DNA from: Streptomyces sp. WAC08241
GTDB lineage: Bacteria > Actinomycetota > Actinomycetes > Streptomycetales > Streptomycetaceae
Direction of reading: 5' to 3'
Assembly (NCBI GenBank): GCA_007858575.1
Contig: CP042279.1
Span: 4,776,501-4,840,500, forward strand
Length of the DNA: 64,000 nt
Positions 9,293 through 18,938 of this stretch are shown here, one piece after another. The notes below the pieces were generated by a model. The model was given only the letters and a program-made list of their open reading frames with translations, had not been told where the DNA came from and did no database searches. Position 1 is the stretch's first letter. Every line of letters starts with the position of its first letter. Made by a program: the position numbers and the translations under genes.

Positions 9293-10648
9293 CTAGCCGA
9301 GCGCGGACTTCACGACGTCCGCGAGGCGCTGCGCGACCGACCGGGCCTGCTCGATGTCGGCGGCCTCGACCATGACGCGGACCAGCGGCTCGGTGCCCGA
9401 GGAGCGGAGCAGCACCCGGCCGGTGGTGCCGAGCTCGCGCTCGGCCTCGGCGACGGCGGTGGCCAGCTCGGCGGAGGTGGTGACGCGCGACTTGTCGACG
9501 TCCTTCACGTTGATCAGGACCTGCGGCAGCCGCTCCATCACCCCGGCGAGGTCCGCGAGGGACTTGCCGGTGGCGGCGACCCGGGCGGCCAGCATGAGGC
9601 CGGTGAGGGTGCCGTCGCCGGTGGTGGCGTGGTCGAGCACGATGACGTGGCCCGACTGCTCGCCGCCGAGCGCGTAGCCGTGCTCCTTCATGGACTCCAG
9701 GACGTAGCGGTCGCCGACCGCCGTCTGGACGAGGTTCAGGCCCTCGCGCTCCATGGCGAGCTTGAAGCCCAGGTTGGACATGACGGTCGCGACGACCGTG
9801 TCGCCGCGCAGGGTGCCGGCCTCGCGCATGGCGAGGGCGAGCACGGCGAGGATCTGGTCGCCGTCGACCTCGTTGCCCGCCGCGTCCACGGCCAGGCAGC
9901 GGTCGGCGTCGCCGTCGTGCGCGATGCCCAGGTCGGCGCCGTGCTCGACCACGGCGGCCCGCAGCAGGCCGAGGTGGGTGGAGCCGCAGCCGTCGTTGAT
10001 GTTGAGGCCGTCGGGCCGGGCGCCGATGGTGACCACCTCGGCACCGGCCCGGGCGAAGGCCTCGGGCGAGACGCGGGAGGCGGCGCCGTGGGCCTCGTCG
10101 AGGACGACCTTCAGGCCGTCGAGGCGGTTGGGGAGGACCGCGACGAGGTGGGCGACGTACGTGTCGAAGCCCTCGTCGTAGTCGCGGACGCGGCCGACGC
10201 CGGCCCCGGTCGGGCGGTCCCAGGGGCGCCGGTGCGGTGCTCCTCGTACACGGCTTCGATCTTGTCCTCCAGTTCGTCGGCCAGCTTGTGGCCGCCGCGC
10301 GCGAAGAACTTGACGCCGTTGTCGGGCATGGCGTTGTGGCTCGCGGAGAGCATCACGCCGAGGTCGGCGCCGAGGACGCCGGTGAGGTGGGCCACGGCCG
10401 GGGTCGGCAGGACGCCGACGCGCAGCACGTCGACGCCGGCGCTGGCGAGGCCGGCCACGACGGCGGCCTCCAGAACTCTCCGGACGCGCGCGGGTCACGC
10501 CCGACCACCGCGGTCGGCCGGTGCCCTCGAAGGTGCCCGCCTCGGCGAGCACGTGCGCCGCCGCGACGGACAGGCCGAGCGCCAGCTCCGCCGTCAGGTC
10601 CGCGTTGGCGACGCCGCGTACGCCGTCCGTGCCGAAGAGTCGTCCCAC
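9293..10648 (-). CDS. glmM: phosphoglucosamine mutase, frameshifted
   Basis: Converts glucosamine-6-P to glucosamine-1-P, the step after GlmS. The N-terminus [14 protein letters not shown], the phosphoserine loop [13 protein letters not shown], the metal loop [13 protein letters not shown], the sugar loop GGEQSGH and the C-terminal phosphate loop [12 protein letters not shown] are all readable. The start is GTG at 10646-10648, giving VGRLFGTDG. Frame breaks near 10515, 10475 and 10225 are single-base losses. It lies downstream of the rplM-rpsI operon on the same strand but is separated from it by a strong terminator. Confidence 0.95.
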   Translation of the reverse strand: MGRLFGTDGVRGVANADLTAELALGLSVAAAHVLAEAGTFEGTGRPRWSGVTRARPESSGGRRRGRPRQRRRRRAARRRPADPGRGPPHRRPRRRPRRDALREPQRHARQRRQVLRARRPQAGRRTGGQDRSRVRGAPHRRPWDRPTGAGVGRVRDYDEGFDTYVAHLVAVLPNRLDGLKVVLDEAHGAASRVSPEAFARAGAEVVTIGARPDGLNINDGCGSTHLGLLRAAVVEHGADLGIAHDGDADRCLAVDAAGNEVDGDQILAVLALAMREAGTLRGDTVVATVMSNLGFKLAMEREGLNLVQTAVGDRYVLESMKEHGYALGGEQSGHVIVLDHATTGDGTLTGLMLAARVAATGKSLADLAGVMERLPQVLINVKDVDKSRVTTSAELATAVAEAERELGTTGRVLLRSSGTEPLVRVMVEAADIEQARSVAQRLADVVKSALG

Positions 10649-10699
10649 AGCTTTCCTCCGAAAATGCGTGCCCAGGGTTATGGAAGAGCGTATGTAAAC

Positions 10700-10740
10700 C
10701 GTACGCCCCGACGGCACGGGCAGTGCCGCCGGGGCGTACG
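10700..10740 (-). terminator. terminator of the rplM-rpsI operon
   Basis: An 11-bp outer stem (10700-10710 with 10730-10740, CGTACGCCCCG) encloses a 6-bp inner stem (10712-10717 with 10723-10728). It starts 22 bp past the rpsI stop. Confidence 0.9.
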
Positions 10741-10761
10741 AGATGCAGACCGAGCAGGCGA

Positions 10762-11273
10762 TTAACGCTTGCTGTACTGCGGAGCCTTGCGGGCCTTCTT
10801 GAGACCGGCCTTCTTGCGCTCGACCGCACGGTCGTCGCGGGAGAGGAAGCCGGCCTTCTTCAGCGCCGGGCGGTTGTTCTCGACGTCCGCCTCGTTCAGC
10901 GCACGGGCCACGCCGAGGCGCAGGGCGCCGGCCTGACCGGAGACGCCGCCACCGGCGATGCGGGCGATGACGTCGTAGCGGTTGTCGAGCTCGAGCACCT
11001 TGAAGGGCTCGTTGACTTCCTGCTGGTGCACCTTGTTGGGGAAGTAGTCCTCAAGGGTGCGACCGTTGATCTTCCACTTGCCGGTGCCCGGAACGATCCG
11101 GACGCGGGCGATGGCGTTCTTGCGACGGCCCAGGCCGGCGGCCGGCTGCGGGTCGCCGAAGCGGGACGCGAGGGACTCGGAGGTGTAGTCACCCTCGACG
11201 TTCTCGGTCTCGGTGGTGTACTCCTCGACGCCCTCGAACTCGTCGACGGGGGTCTCGGGGTGGTCTCGGCCAC
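10762..11273 (-). CDS. rpsI: 30S ribosomal protein S9 (uS9), frameshifted
   Basis: Small-subunit protein whose C-terminal tail ([12 protein letters not shown]) reaches the P-site tRNA. The core [16 protein letters not shown] and [19 protein letters not shown] are unambiguous. It carries the acidic N-terminal extension of about 40 aa ([15 protein letters not shown]) seen in streptomycete S9. The start GTG at 11271-11273 gives VAETTPETP once one C is restored near 11255. It is co-transcribed with rplM, 41 bp upstream. Confidence 0.97.
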
Positions 11274-11314
11274 GATGCTCCTCAGATTTCTTTCGTTCTT
11301 AGGGGTGGCCGGAA

Positions 11315-11756
11315 CTACTGCGCGACCTGGGTGATCTCGAACGGGACCGGCTGCTGAGCAGCGTGCGGGTGGTTCTCGCCCGCGTAGACCTTCAGCTTCG
11401 AGAGCATCTGACGGCCCAGGGAGTTCTTGGGGATCATGCCCTTGATGGCCTTCTCGACGGCCTTCTCGGGGTTCTTGGCCAGCAGCTCGTCGTAGCGGAC
11501 GGAGCGCAGACCGCCCGGGAAGCCGGAGTGGCGGTACGCCAGCTTCTGGTCTTCTTGTTGCCGGACAGGTGGACCTTGTCGGCGTTGATGATGATGACGA
11601 AGTCGCCCATGTCCATGTGGGGGCGTACACCGGCTTGTGCTTGCCTCGCAGGAGGTTCGCGGCCGTGGTCGCCAGACGACCCAGGACGATGTCCTGCGCG
11701 TCGATGATGTGCCACTGGCGAGTGACATCGCCGGGCTTGGGGCTGTACGTACGCAC
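11315..11756 (-). CDS. rplM: 50S ribosomal protein L13 (uL13), frameshifted
   Basis: Early assembly protein of the large subunit. The start GTG at 11754-11756 begins [20 protein letters not shown]. The conserved segments [35 protein letters not shown] and [19 protein letters not shown] follow. Frame breaks near 11622 and 11552 are one-base losses. It is the first gene of the rplM-rpsI operon, with a good promoter about 180 bp upstream. Confidence 0.97.
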
Positions 11757-11933
11757 TTCGTAGCCTTCGCTTCTTCAGTGGATGGAGTCCAGACACACCT
11801 GAAGCGATCATGCAGCTTGGGCCTGCACTGCCGGGTCATCGCCCGTATGCGAGCCACTGGTAACTGCTCCAGGGAACTTGCGTAAGGGCCCCTCGCGTGA
11901 GAACGACGAAGCCAATACGCATAACAAACGGCA

Positions 11934-11963
11934 ACAGTACCCGCGCCACCCCGGACGGGTCAA
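11934..11963 (-). promoter_or_regulatory. promoter of rplM-rpsI
   Basis: On the minus strand: TTGACC (11963-11958), an 18-bp spacer, then TACTGT (11939-11934). The predicted start near 11928 leaves a leader of about 170 nt before rplM. It lies between the stop of the ABC-F gene and rplM. Confidence 0.7.
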
Positions 11964-11986
11964 ACGCCTCCCGCCCGGGGCGGGCC

Positions 11987-13606
11987 CTACCGCGCCCGCT
12001 CCACCCGCCGCTCGTCCCACACCGGCTCCGGCGTCTCCCGCACGACCCCGTCCGAGCCGAAGACCAGGTACCGGTCGAAGCTCTTCGCGAACCAGCGGTC
12101 GTGCGTGACGGCCAGCACGGTCCCGTCGTACGACTCCAGACCGTCCTGGAGCGCCTCGGCCGACTCCAGGTCCAGGTTGTCCGTCGGCTCGTCGAGCAGC
12201 AGCGCGGTCGTGCCCGCCAGCTCCAGGAGCAGGATCTGGAACCGGGCCTGCTGGCCGCCCGAGAGCTTGTCGAAGGCCTGGTCCCCTGGCGCTCCAGCTC
12301 GTACCGGCGCAGCACGGACATCGCCGCGCCCCGGTCCTTGGCGTGCTCGGTCCACAGGACGTCGACGAGCGGGCGCCCGGCGAGCTCCGGGTGGGCGTGG
12401 GTCTGCGCGAAGTGGCCGGGCACGACCCGGGCGCCCAGCTTCCACGTCCCCGTGTGCGCGACCGACCCGTCCCCGGCGAGCAGCCGCAGGAAGTGCGACT
12501 TGCCGGAGCCGTTCGAGCCGAGGACGGCGACCCGCTCCCCGTAGAAGATCTCCAGCGAGAACGGCTTCATCAGACCGGTCAGTTCGAGGTTCTCGCAGGT
12601 CACGGCCCTGACCCCGGTCCGTCCTCCGCGCAGCCGCATCCGGATGTCCTGCTCGCGCGGCGGCTCCGGCGGCGGCCCGGCCTCCTCGAACTTCCGCAGC
12701 CGGGTCTGCGCCGCCGCGTACCGCGAGGCCATCTCGTGGCTGACCGAGGCCGCCTGCCGCAGGTTCACCACGAGCTTCTTCAACTGGGCGTGCTTCTCCT
12801 CCCAGCGCCGCTTCAGCTCCTCGAAGCGGGCGAACCGCTCGCGCCGCGCCTCGTGGAAGGTGGCGAAGCCGCCGCCGTGCACCCACACGTCCGAACCGGC
12901 CGGGCCGGGCTCGACGGCGACGATCTTCTGCGCGGCCCGGGAGAGCAGCTCCCGGTCGTGGGAGATGAAGAGCACGGTCTTGCGGGTCTCCCGCAGCCGC
13001 TCCTCCAGCCACCGCTTGCCCGGCACGTCCAGGTAGTTGTCCGGCTCGTCGAGGAGCAGCACCTCGTCGGGGCCGCGCAGCAGCGCTTCGAGCACAAGCC
13101 GCTTCTGCTCGCCGCCGGAGAGCGTCCGGGCCTCGCGGAACTGCGCCTTCTCGTACGGGACGCCGAGCGCGGCCGTGGTGCAGATGTCCCAGAGGGTCTC
13201 GGCCTCGTACCCCTGCACCTCGGCCCAGTCGGAGAGCGCCTGCGCGTACGCCATCTGCGCGGCCTCGTCGTCGACGGTCATGATCAGGTGCTCGGCCGCG
13301 TCGACCGCCTTCGCGGCCTCCCGGATCCGGGGCTGCGCGACCGAGACGAGCAGGTCGCGGACGGTCGACCCGTCCCGTACGGAGCCGACGAACTGCGGCA
13401 TCACGCCGAGGCCGCCGCTGACGGTGACGGAGCCGCCGTGCGGCTTGAGCTCCCCGGAGACCATCCGGAGGAGCGTGGTCTTCCCGGCGCCGTTGGCCCC
13501 GACGAGGGCGACGACGGCCCCTCCCCACCCGGAAGGAGGCGTCCGCGAGCAGGACCCTCCCGTCGGGGAGGTAGTACTCAAGATGTGCGGCCTCGACGTG
13601 TCCCAT
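11987..13606 (-). CDS. ABC-F family ATP-binding protein, frameshifted
   Basis: Soluble protein with two ATP-binding cassettes in tandem and no membrane segment, the layout of ABC-F ribosome-associated factors. NBD1: ALVGANGAGKTTLLRM, signature TLSGGEQKRLVLEALL, LLLDEPDNYLD. A charged linker (RFEELKRRWEEKHAQLKK) precedes NBD2: VLGSNGSGKSHFLRLLAG, KLSGGQQARFQILLLEL, LLLDEPTDNLDLESAEAL. Members act on the ribosomal E site, as translation factors or antibiotic-resistance proteins. Which role applies cannot be read from sequence. The start ATG at 13606 (MGHVEAAHLEYYLPDG) is preferred; an in-frame ATG at 13615 is possible. Frame breaks are near 13520 and 12288. Confidence 0.9.
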   Translation of the reverse strand: MGHVEAAHLEYYLPDGRVLLADASFRVGRGRRRPRRGQRRREDHAPPDGLRGAQAARRLRHRQRRPRRDAAVRRLRTGRVDRPRPARLGRAAPDPGGREGGRRGRAPDHDRRRRGRADGVRAGALRLGRGAGVRGRDPLGHLHHGRARRPVREGAVPRGPDALRRRAEAACARSAAARPRRGAAPRRAGQLPGRAGQAVAGGAAAGDPQDRALHLPRPGAALPGRAEDRRRRARPGRFGRVGARRRLRHLPRGAARAVRPLRGAEAALGGEARPVEEARGEPAAGGLGQPRDGLAVRGGADPAAEVRGGRAAAGAAARAGHPDAAARRTDRGQGRDLREPRTDRSDEAVLAGDLLRGAGRRPRLERLRQVALPAAARRGRVGRAHGDVEAGRPGRARPLRADPRPPGARRAPARRRPVDRARQGPGRGDVRAAPVRAGAPGDQAFDKLSGGQQARFQILLLELAGTTALLLDEPTDNLDLESAEALQDGLESYDGTVLAVTHDRWFAKSFDRYLVFGSDGVVRETPEPVWDERRVERAR

Positions 13607-13662
13607 GAGGTGCATTGTCGCCGCCCGCACCGGCCCCGCCCAACCGGTTTAGGATGCGCGGC

Positions 13663-14638
13663 ATGAGCTTTGGGGGACCGCAGTGGCCGCAGGAGCCGCA
13701 GCAGCAGGGGCAGCAGGGGTACGGCGGGCAGCCCGGGTACGGACCGTACGGACAGCAGGGCTACGGGCAGGGGCAGGGCCGGGACACGGGCCGCAGCCCG
13801 GCGGTGACCCCTTCCCCGGCGCCCGGGACGGCGGCAGCGGCGGCCCCACCCCCGACTGGAGCGCCCTGGCCGACGCCTCGGCCTCCCGCGACCGCCGCAG
13901 GCGGCGGCTGATGACCGGCGGCGGGGTCCTGGCCACCCTGGCCGTCGGCGCGATCGTCGCCACCGCCGTGGTGGCCACCGGCGAGAAGGACGACACCGCG
14001 AAGAACGGCGGGACCCCCACCGCGTCGGCCTCCCCACCGAGGCCCCCACCCCCGAGCCGACCTTCTCCTCGGCGGCGCCGCCGCCCCCGCCGAACCCGAA
14101 GGACTACATCTCGGACCCGAAGAAGGACAAGGCCCCGCTCACCGCCGAGGGCCTCTTCCCGGGCAGGAAGCTGACCATGAACGGCCGCCCGTACGAGAAG
14201 GGCGCGACCTCCGCCACGACGAACTGCGCGGCCGTCACCCAGGGCGGCCTCGGCACCGTCCTGAAGGACAACGGCTGCCAGAAGGTGCTCCGGGCCACCT
14301 ACGTCAGGGACGGCGTGGCGATCACCGTCGGCGTCGCCGTCTTCCCCTCCGAGGCCTCGGCCCTCACGGCGAAGGACCGGGCCACCGGCGGCATCGCGCC
14401 TCTGGTCGGCGCGGGCGTGGGCGACTTCTGCCACGCCACGGTCTGCCTGCGCCGGTCGAACTCGGTCGGCCGGTACGCCTACTTCACCCAGGCCGGCTTC
14501 GCCAACGGCAAGAAGGTCACCAAGGCCGACCGGGCCGTCTTCCGGGCCAGCGACGACCTGGGCACCTTCGCCTTCAACCAGATCTACGCCCGCGGCAAGT
14601 CCCAGGCCTCAGCAGCAGCCGGCGCTCCCGGGCAGTGA
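13663..14638 (+). CDS. membrane-anchored protein with Gln/Gly-rich N-terminus, unknown function, frameshifted
   Basis: The cytoplasmic N-terminus is low-complexity ([20 protein letters not shown]), then comes a basic stop-transfer RRRRR, one transmembrane helix ([19 protein letters not shown]), a Pro/Ala/Ser linker, and an extracellular domain of about 170 aa. That domain has four Cys ([28 protein letters not shown]) that could form two disulfides. No enzyme motif is seen. TAGGAT ends 7 nt before the ATG, so the mRNA may be leaderless. Frame breaks near 13790 and 14037 are probable base losses. The 3' end overlaps the convergent truA by 30 bp. Confidence 0.75.
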
Positions 14639-15465
14639 CTGCTTGTTGCGCGCCTCCCGGTTGCGGGCGGCGAGCAGCTCGTCGGCCGGGTAGCCGACCT
14701 CTTCGAGGGTGAGGCCGTGCGGCCGCACGACGTGCACGGCCGAGTCCCGGACGCCGGCCGCGAGCACCTTGCCCGGCCAGTCCACCGGCCGGTGCCCGTC
14801 GCCGACGAAGAGCAGCGCGCCGACCAGCGAGCGGACCATGTTGTGGCAGAAGGCGTCCGCCTTCACGGTCGCTTCGAGGACGCCGTCGGGCCGCCGCTCC
14901 CAGCGCAGCTCCTGGAGGGTGCGGATGGTGGTGGCGCCCTCGCGCCGCTTGCAGTACGCGGCGAAGTCGTGCTCGCCGACGAGCGCGGCGGCGGCCTCGT
15001 TCATGGCGTCCATGTCGAGGGCCCAGTCGTGCCGGAGCACGTGTCCGCGCAGCAGCGGGTCGACCCCGCCGGGGTTGTCGGTGACGCGGTAGGCGTAGCG
15101 GCGCCAGATCGCCGAGAAACGGGCGTTGAAGCCGCTGGGGCCTCGGTCAGGGACCAGACCCGCACGTCGTGCGCGAGGCGCCCGGCGAGCCGCCGAAGCA
15201 GCTTGTCGCGGTGCTCCTCCCACAGCTCCACGGGCAGGTCGACGTGGGCGACCTGCCCGCGCGCGTGCACCCCGGCGTCGGTCCGGCCGGCGACGGTCAG
15301 CTCGTACGTCTCCTCGGACCGGGTCACGATCCGCAGGGCGTCCTCGACGTCCCCCTGGACGGTCCGCTGCCCGTGGGCCTGCTTGGCCCAGCCGGAGAAG
15401 TCCCTGCCGTCGTACGAAAGGTCCAGCCGGACCCGTACGAAACCGTCCTGCACGTCGTCGCTCAC
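14609..15465 (-). CDS. truA: tRNA pseudouridine(38-40) synthase, frameshifted
   Basis: Isomerises U38-U40 in the anticodon arm of many tRNAs. The N-terminus [19 protein letters not shown], the catalytic Asp in [11 protein letters not shown], and the C-terminal [19 protein letters not shown] match TruA. The start GTG at 15463-15465 ([12 protein letters not shown]) is chosen. One base is missing near 15140, between SLTEAP and SGFNARFSA. It lies downstream of rplQ, separated by a hairpin, the usual streptomycete order rpoA-rplQ-truA. Confidence 0.94.
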
Positions 15466-15492
15466 GCGGAAGATCCTCTCAAACACATGGAA

Positions 15493-15523
15493 CGGGCCCG
15501 CACCCACGAGGGGTACGGGCCCG
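15493..15523 (-). terminator. terminator downstream of rplQ
   Basis: Stem 15493-15505 with 15511-15523, arms CGGGCCCGCACCC and GGGTACGGGCCCG with one mismatch, starting 25 bp past the rplQ stop. Confidence 0.75.
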
Positions 15524-15547
15524 CACACGGAACAGCGGGAAGAACGC

Positions 15548-16036
15548 TTACGCGTCCTTCGCCTCCTCGGCCGGAGCCTCGTCGGCCTTGGTCTCCTCGG
15601 CCTTGGGGGCCTCGTCGGCCTCCTTGACGGCGCGCTTGGTGGCGGCCTCGGCCTCGGCGACGGTCGCCTTCTTGGCGATCTCGCCCTCGACCAGCTCGAT
15701 CACGGCCATCGGGGCGTTGTCGCCACGACGGTTGCCGATCTTGGTGATGCGGGTGTAGCCACCCGGGCGCTCCGAGTAACGCGGGGCGATCTCGGTGAAG
15801 AGGGTGTGGACGATGCCCTTGTCGGTGATCGTCTGCAGCACCAGGCGACGGTTGTGGATGTCGCCCTTCTTCGCCTTGGTGATCAGGCGCTCGGCGACCG
15901 GACGCAGGCGACGGGCCTTGGCCTCGGTCGTGGTGATGCGGCCGTGCTCGAAGAGCGACTTCGCCAGGTTGGCGAGGAGCAGCTTCTCGTGCGCGGCGGA
16001 ACCGCCGAGGCGGGCACCCTTCGCGGGACGCGGCAT
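15548..16036 (-). CDS. rplQ: 50S ribosomal protein L17 (bL17)
   Basis: Intact, 162 aa. The core [20 protein letters not shown] through [16 protein letters not shown] is the normal L17 length of about 120 aa. It is followed by an Ala/Glu/Lys-rich tail of about 40 aa, typical of high-GC actinobacteria. The ATG at 16034-16036 has AAGGAG 6 nt upstream. Last gene of the infA-rpoA cluster. A 14-bp element at 16063-16076, shared with the rpsM leader, lies 27-40 nt upstream. Confidence 0.98.
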   Translation of the reverse strand: MPRPAKGARLGGSAAHEKLLLANLAKSLFEHGRITTTEAKARRLRPVAERLITKAKKGDIHNRRLVLQTITDKGIVHTLFTEIAPRYSERPGGYTRITKIGNRRGDNAPMAVIELVEGEIAKKATVAEAEAATKRAVKEADEAPKAEETKADEAPAEEAKDA

Positions 16037-16062
16037 GGTGTTTCTCCTTGTGATCTGCACCG

Positions 16063-16076
16063 GCCGTATGAGGTAC
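16063..16076 (-). repeat. 14-bp element shared by the rplQ and rpsM leaders (copy 1)
   Basis: On the minus strand GTACCTCATACGGC, 27-40 nt upstream of the rplQ start. An identical copy is at 18218-18231 upstream of rpsM. It does not match a -10 box. Function unknown. Confidence 0.6.
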
Positions 16077-16183
16077 CGATGTCAGTGTCCGAGCGGGCGG
16101 TCACCCGTCGGAGACCCCGCGCCCCCAGGGGCGCGGGGAACTGCGCGACCAGCCGAAGCCGGTCCGCAGCAGAATCGCGACCG

Positions 16184-17202
16184 TCAGTACTGCTCGGTCT
16201 CGACGAACCCGGCGTCCGCGTCGTCGTCCGCGCCGAAGGCGTCCGCGGCAGCGGTCGGGTCGAACCCGGGGGCGAGTCCTTCAGGGCGAGGCCCATACCG
16301 GCCAGCTTCGCCTTGACCTCGTCGATCGACTTCGCACCGAAGTTGCGGATGTCGAGCAGGTCCGCTCGAACGCGCCACGAGCTCACCCACGGAGTGGATG
16401 CCCTCGCGCTTGAGGCAGTTGTACGAACGGACGGTGAGCTCGAGCTCCTCGATCGGCAGCGCGAGGTCGGCGGCCAGGGCGGCGTCCGTCGGGGACGGGC
16501 CCATGTCGATGCCCTCGGCGTCGATGTTGAGCTCGCGCGCCAGACCGAACAGCTCGACCAGGGTCTTGCCGGCGGACGCCATGGCGTCGCGCGGGCGCAT
16601 GGCCTGCTTGGTCTCGACGTCGACGATCAGCTTGTCGAAGTCGGTGCGCTGCTCGACACGGGTCGCCTCGACCTTGTACGTGACCTTGAGCACCGGCGAG
16701 TAGATGGAGTCGACCGGGATGCGGCCGATCTCCTGGCCCGCCTGCTTGTTCTGCACGGCGGAGACGTAGCCGCGACCGCGCTCGACGGTCAGCTCCATCT
16801 CCAGCTTGCCCTTGGCGTTCAGGGTCGCCAGGACGAGGTCGGGTTGTGCACCTCGACACCGGCCGGGGGCGCGATGTCGGCGGCGGTGACCAGACCCGGG
16901 CCCTGCTTGCGCAGGTACATCACGACCGGCTCGTCGTGCTCCGAGGAGACGACGAGCTGCTTGATGTTCAGGATGAGGTCGGTGACGTCCTCCTTGACGC
17001 CCGGCACGGTGGTGAACTCGTGCAGGACGCCGTCGATGCGGATGCTCGTGACGGCGGCACCCGGGATTGAGGAGAGGAGGGTACGGCGGAGGGAGTTGCC
17101 GAGGGTGTAGCTGAAGCCCGGCTCCAGCGGCTCGATCACGAACCGGGAGCGGAACTCGTCGACGACCTCTTCGGTCAGCGACGGACGCTGAGCGATAAGC
17201 AT
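16184..17202 (-). CDS. rpoA: DNA-directed RNA polymerase alpha subunit, frameshifted
   Basis: Scaffold for polymerase assembly. The N-terminal domain ([37 protein letters not shown]) dimerises and binds beta/beta'. The C-terminal domain ([35 protein letters not shown]) binds UP elements and activators. About 340 aa in all. The start ATG at 17200-17202 gives [14 protein letters not shown]. Frame breaks near 16843, 16368 and 16280 are one-base losses, implausible as real mutations in an essential gene. rpsD is not in this cluster, which is usual for streptomycetes. Confidence 0.97.
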
Positions 17203-17260
17203 GTTGTGTCCTTCAGTCGTGGACGCCCACTATTTGACGTCCGACTTGTCCTGCAGGGTA

Positions 17261-17294
17261 CGGGCGGCACGGCCCCGAAGAGCCGTACCGCCCG
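17261..17294 (-). promoter_or_regulatory. leader hairpin between rpsK and rpoA
   Basis: A 13-bp stem with one mismatch (17261-17273 with 17282-17294, arms CGGGCGGCACGGC and GCCGTACCGCCCG) in the 119-bp rpsK-rpoA spacer. It could act as a partial terminator that lowers rpoA expression relative to the ribosomal genes. Confidence 0.5.
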
Positions 17295-17321
17295 AAGTCC
17301 TGAATCAAGCAGGCCGTGGCG

Positions 17322-17722
17322 TCAGACGCGGCGGCGCTTGGGGGACGGCAGCCGTTGTGCGGCGTGGGGTGACGTCCTGGATCGAGCCGACCTCGAGGCC
17401 GGTGGCCTGGAGGGAGCGGATCGCGGTCTCACGGCCGGAGCCGGGACCCTTGACGAAGACGTCGACCTTGCGCATGCCGTGCTCCTGCGCGCGGCGGGCG
17501 GCCGACTCGGCGGCCATCTGCGCGGCGAAGGGGTGGACTTGCGCGAGCCCTTGAAGCCGACGTGGCCGGCGGAGGCCCAGGAGATCACGTTGCCCGAGGG
17601 GTCCGTGATCGAGACGATCGTGTTGTTGAACGTGCTCTTGATGTGCGCGTGGCCGTGAGCGACGTTCTTCTTTTCCTTGCGGCGCACCTTCTTGGCAGCG
17701 CCCTGACGACCCTTGGGGGCAT
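17322..17722 (-). CDS. rpsK: 30S ribosomal protein S11 (uS11), frameshifted
   Basis: Platform protein of the 30S subunit. ATG at 17720-17722 begins [20 protein letters not shown]. Conserved [37 protein letters not shown] and [18 protein letters not shown] follow, ending in PPKRRRV at the TGA at 17322. Bases are missing near 17715 (five C where six are needed), 17538, 17372 and 17340. Expected length is about 134 aa. Follows rpsM in the operon. Confidence 0.96.
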
Positions 17723-17787
17723 CTATAACTCCTACGGAGGTGGTCGGTCCTACAGCGAAGACCGCTTGGTCAAGCGTCCGCTGAGGA

Positions 17788-18168
17788 CTACTTCTTGCCC
17801 GGCTTCTTCTTGCCGGCGATGGCGCGACGCGGGCCCTTGCGGGTACGGGCGTTCGTGCTGGTGCGCTGACCGCGGACGGGCAGGCCACGACGGTGGCGGA
17901 GGCCCTGGTAGCAGCCGATCTCGACCTTGCGGCGGATGTCGGCGGCGATCTCACGGCGGAGGTCACCCTCGGTACGGAGGTTGGCGTCCACGTACTCGCG
18001 GATCTTGACGAGGTCTTCCTCGGCGAGGTCGCGGACACGGGTGGACGGGTTCACGCCGGTCGCGGCGAGAATCTCCTCGGACCGGGTGCGCCCGATACCG
18101 AAGACGTAGGTGAGTGCGACCACCACACGCTTTTCGCGCGGGATGTCAACACCGGAAACGCGTGCCAT
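17788..18168 (-). CDS. rpsM: 30S ribosomal protein S13 (uS13)
   Basis: Intact, 126 aa, from [20 protein letters not shown] to [20 protein letters not shown]. Head protein contacting the P-site tRNA and L5. The ATG has CAGGAG 8 nt upstream. It lies between rpmJ and rpsK. The leader carries the 14-bp element shared with rplQ. Confidence 0.99.
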   Translation of the reverse strand: MARVSGVDIPREKRVVVALTYVFGIGRTRSEEILAATGVNPSTRVRDLAEEDLVKIREYVDANLRTEGDLRREIAADIRRKVEIGCYQGLRHRRGLPVRGQRTSTNARTRKGPRRAIAGKKKPGKK

Positions 18169-18217
18169 TCAATGGCTCCTGTGTTCTCGGGGGTCTGCTG
18201 CAGAACCGTTCCCGGCT

Positions 18218-18231
18218 GCCGTATGAGGTAC
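18218..18231 (-). repeat. 14-bp element shared by the rplQ and rpsM leaders (copy 2)
   Basis: GTACCTCATACGGC on the minus strand, 50-63 nt upstream of rpsM, identical to 16063-16076. Confidence 0.6.
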
Positions 18232-18357
18232 AGGTCGGGTCCCCGGCCCCTGCCGGAGGTGCCGTCAACCGTGGGACACGGTCGGACGGGCTCTGCGTAT
18301 GTACGTGTTGCTATGCGTCGCGCGAAGAACTGCGAGATGCAGGTCGGTCGGCGTGCG

Positions 18358-18471
18358 TCAGCCCTGGCGCTGCTTGTGGCGCAGGTTGTCGCAGATGACC
18401 ATGACCCGGCCGTGACGGCGGATCACCTTGCACTTGTCGCAGATCTTCTTGACGCTCGGCTTGACCTTCAT
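18358..18471 (-). CDS. rpmJ: 50S ribosomal protein L36 (bL36), zinc-binding form
   Basis: 37 aa: [16 protein letters not shown]... with the CXXC at residues 11-14, a later Cys (VICD) and His forming the zinc ribbon, ending RHKQRQG at the TGA at 18358-18360. This is the C+ (zinc-requiring) version. It sits between infA and rpsM in the standard order. Confidence 0.98.
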   Translation of the reverse strand: MKVKPSVKKICDKCKVIRRHGRVMVICDNLRHKQRQG

Positions 18472-18534
18472 GGGATGTGAGGTTCTCCGGGTCAGTGCCA
18501 CCACCCGCGCGCGGAGGCGGGGTGCGGGCAAGAT

Positions 18535-18756
18535 CTACTTGTAGCGGTAGACGATCCGGCCACGCGTCAGGTCGTACGGAGAGAGCTCCACGACGACCCG
18601 GTCGTCCGGGAGGATCCGGATGTAGTGCATCCGCATCTTGCCGGAGATGTGCGCGAGGACCTTGTGACCGTTCTGGAGTTCCACCTTGAACATGGCGTTC
18701 GGGAGGGACTCGATCACGGTGCCCTCGATCTCGATGGCACCTTGCTTCTTGGCCAC
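18535..18756 (-). CDS. infA: translation initiation factor IF-1
   Basis: 73 aa OB-fold protein ([20 protein letters not shown] ... [11 protein letters not shown]) that occupies the ribosomal A site during initiation. The start is GTG at 18754-18756. It is intact and leads the rpmJ-rpsM-rpsK-rpoA-rplQ cluster. Confidence 0.98.
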   Translation of the reverse strand: MAKKQGAIEIEGTVIESLPNAMFKVELQNGHKVLAHISGKMRMHYIRILPDDRVVVELSPYDLTRGRIVYRYK

Positions 18757-18938
18757 GCTTCGCCTTTCGAATCGGCTACCTTGATCGACTTTCGCCGCCG
18801 TGTGCGGACACACGGATACACGAGAGCCGACGCATCAGTCTACGTCAGGCGCAAGCAAAAGACGAATCGGGAAGTCTGCCCACCCGAAATGATCCTTATG
18901 CAAGCCGCCGCACCGTAGAAAATGCGTACCTTCCAGAC

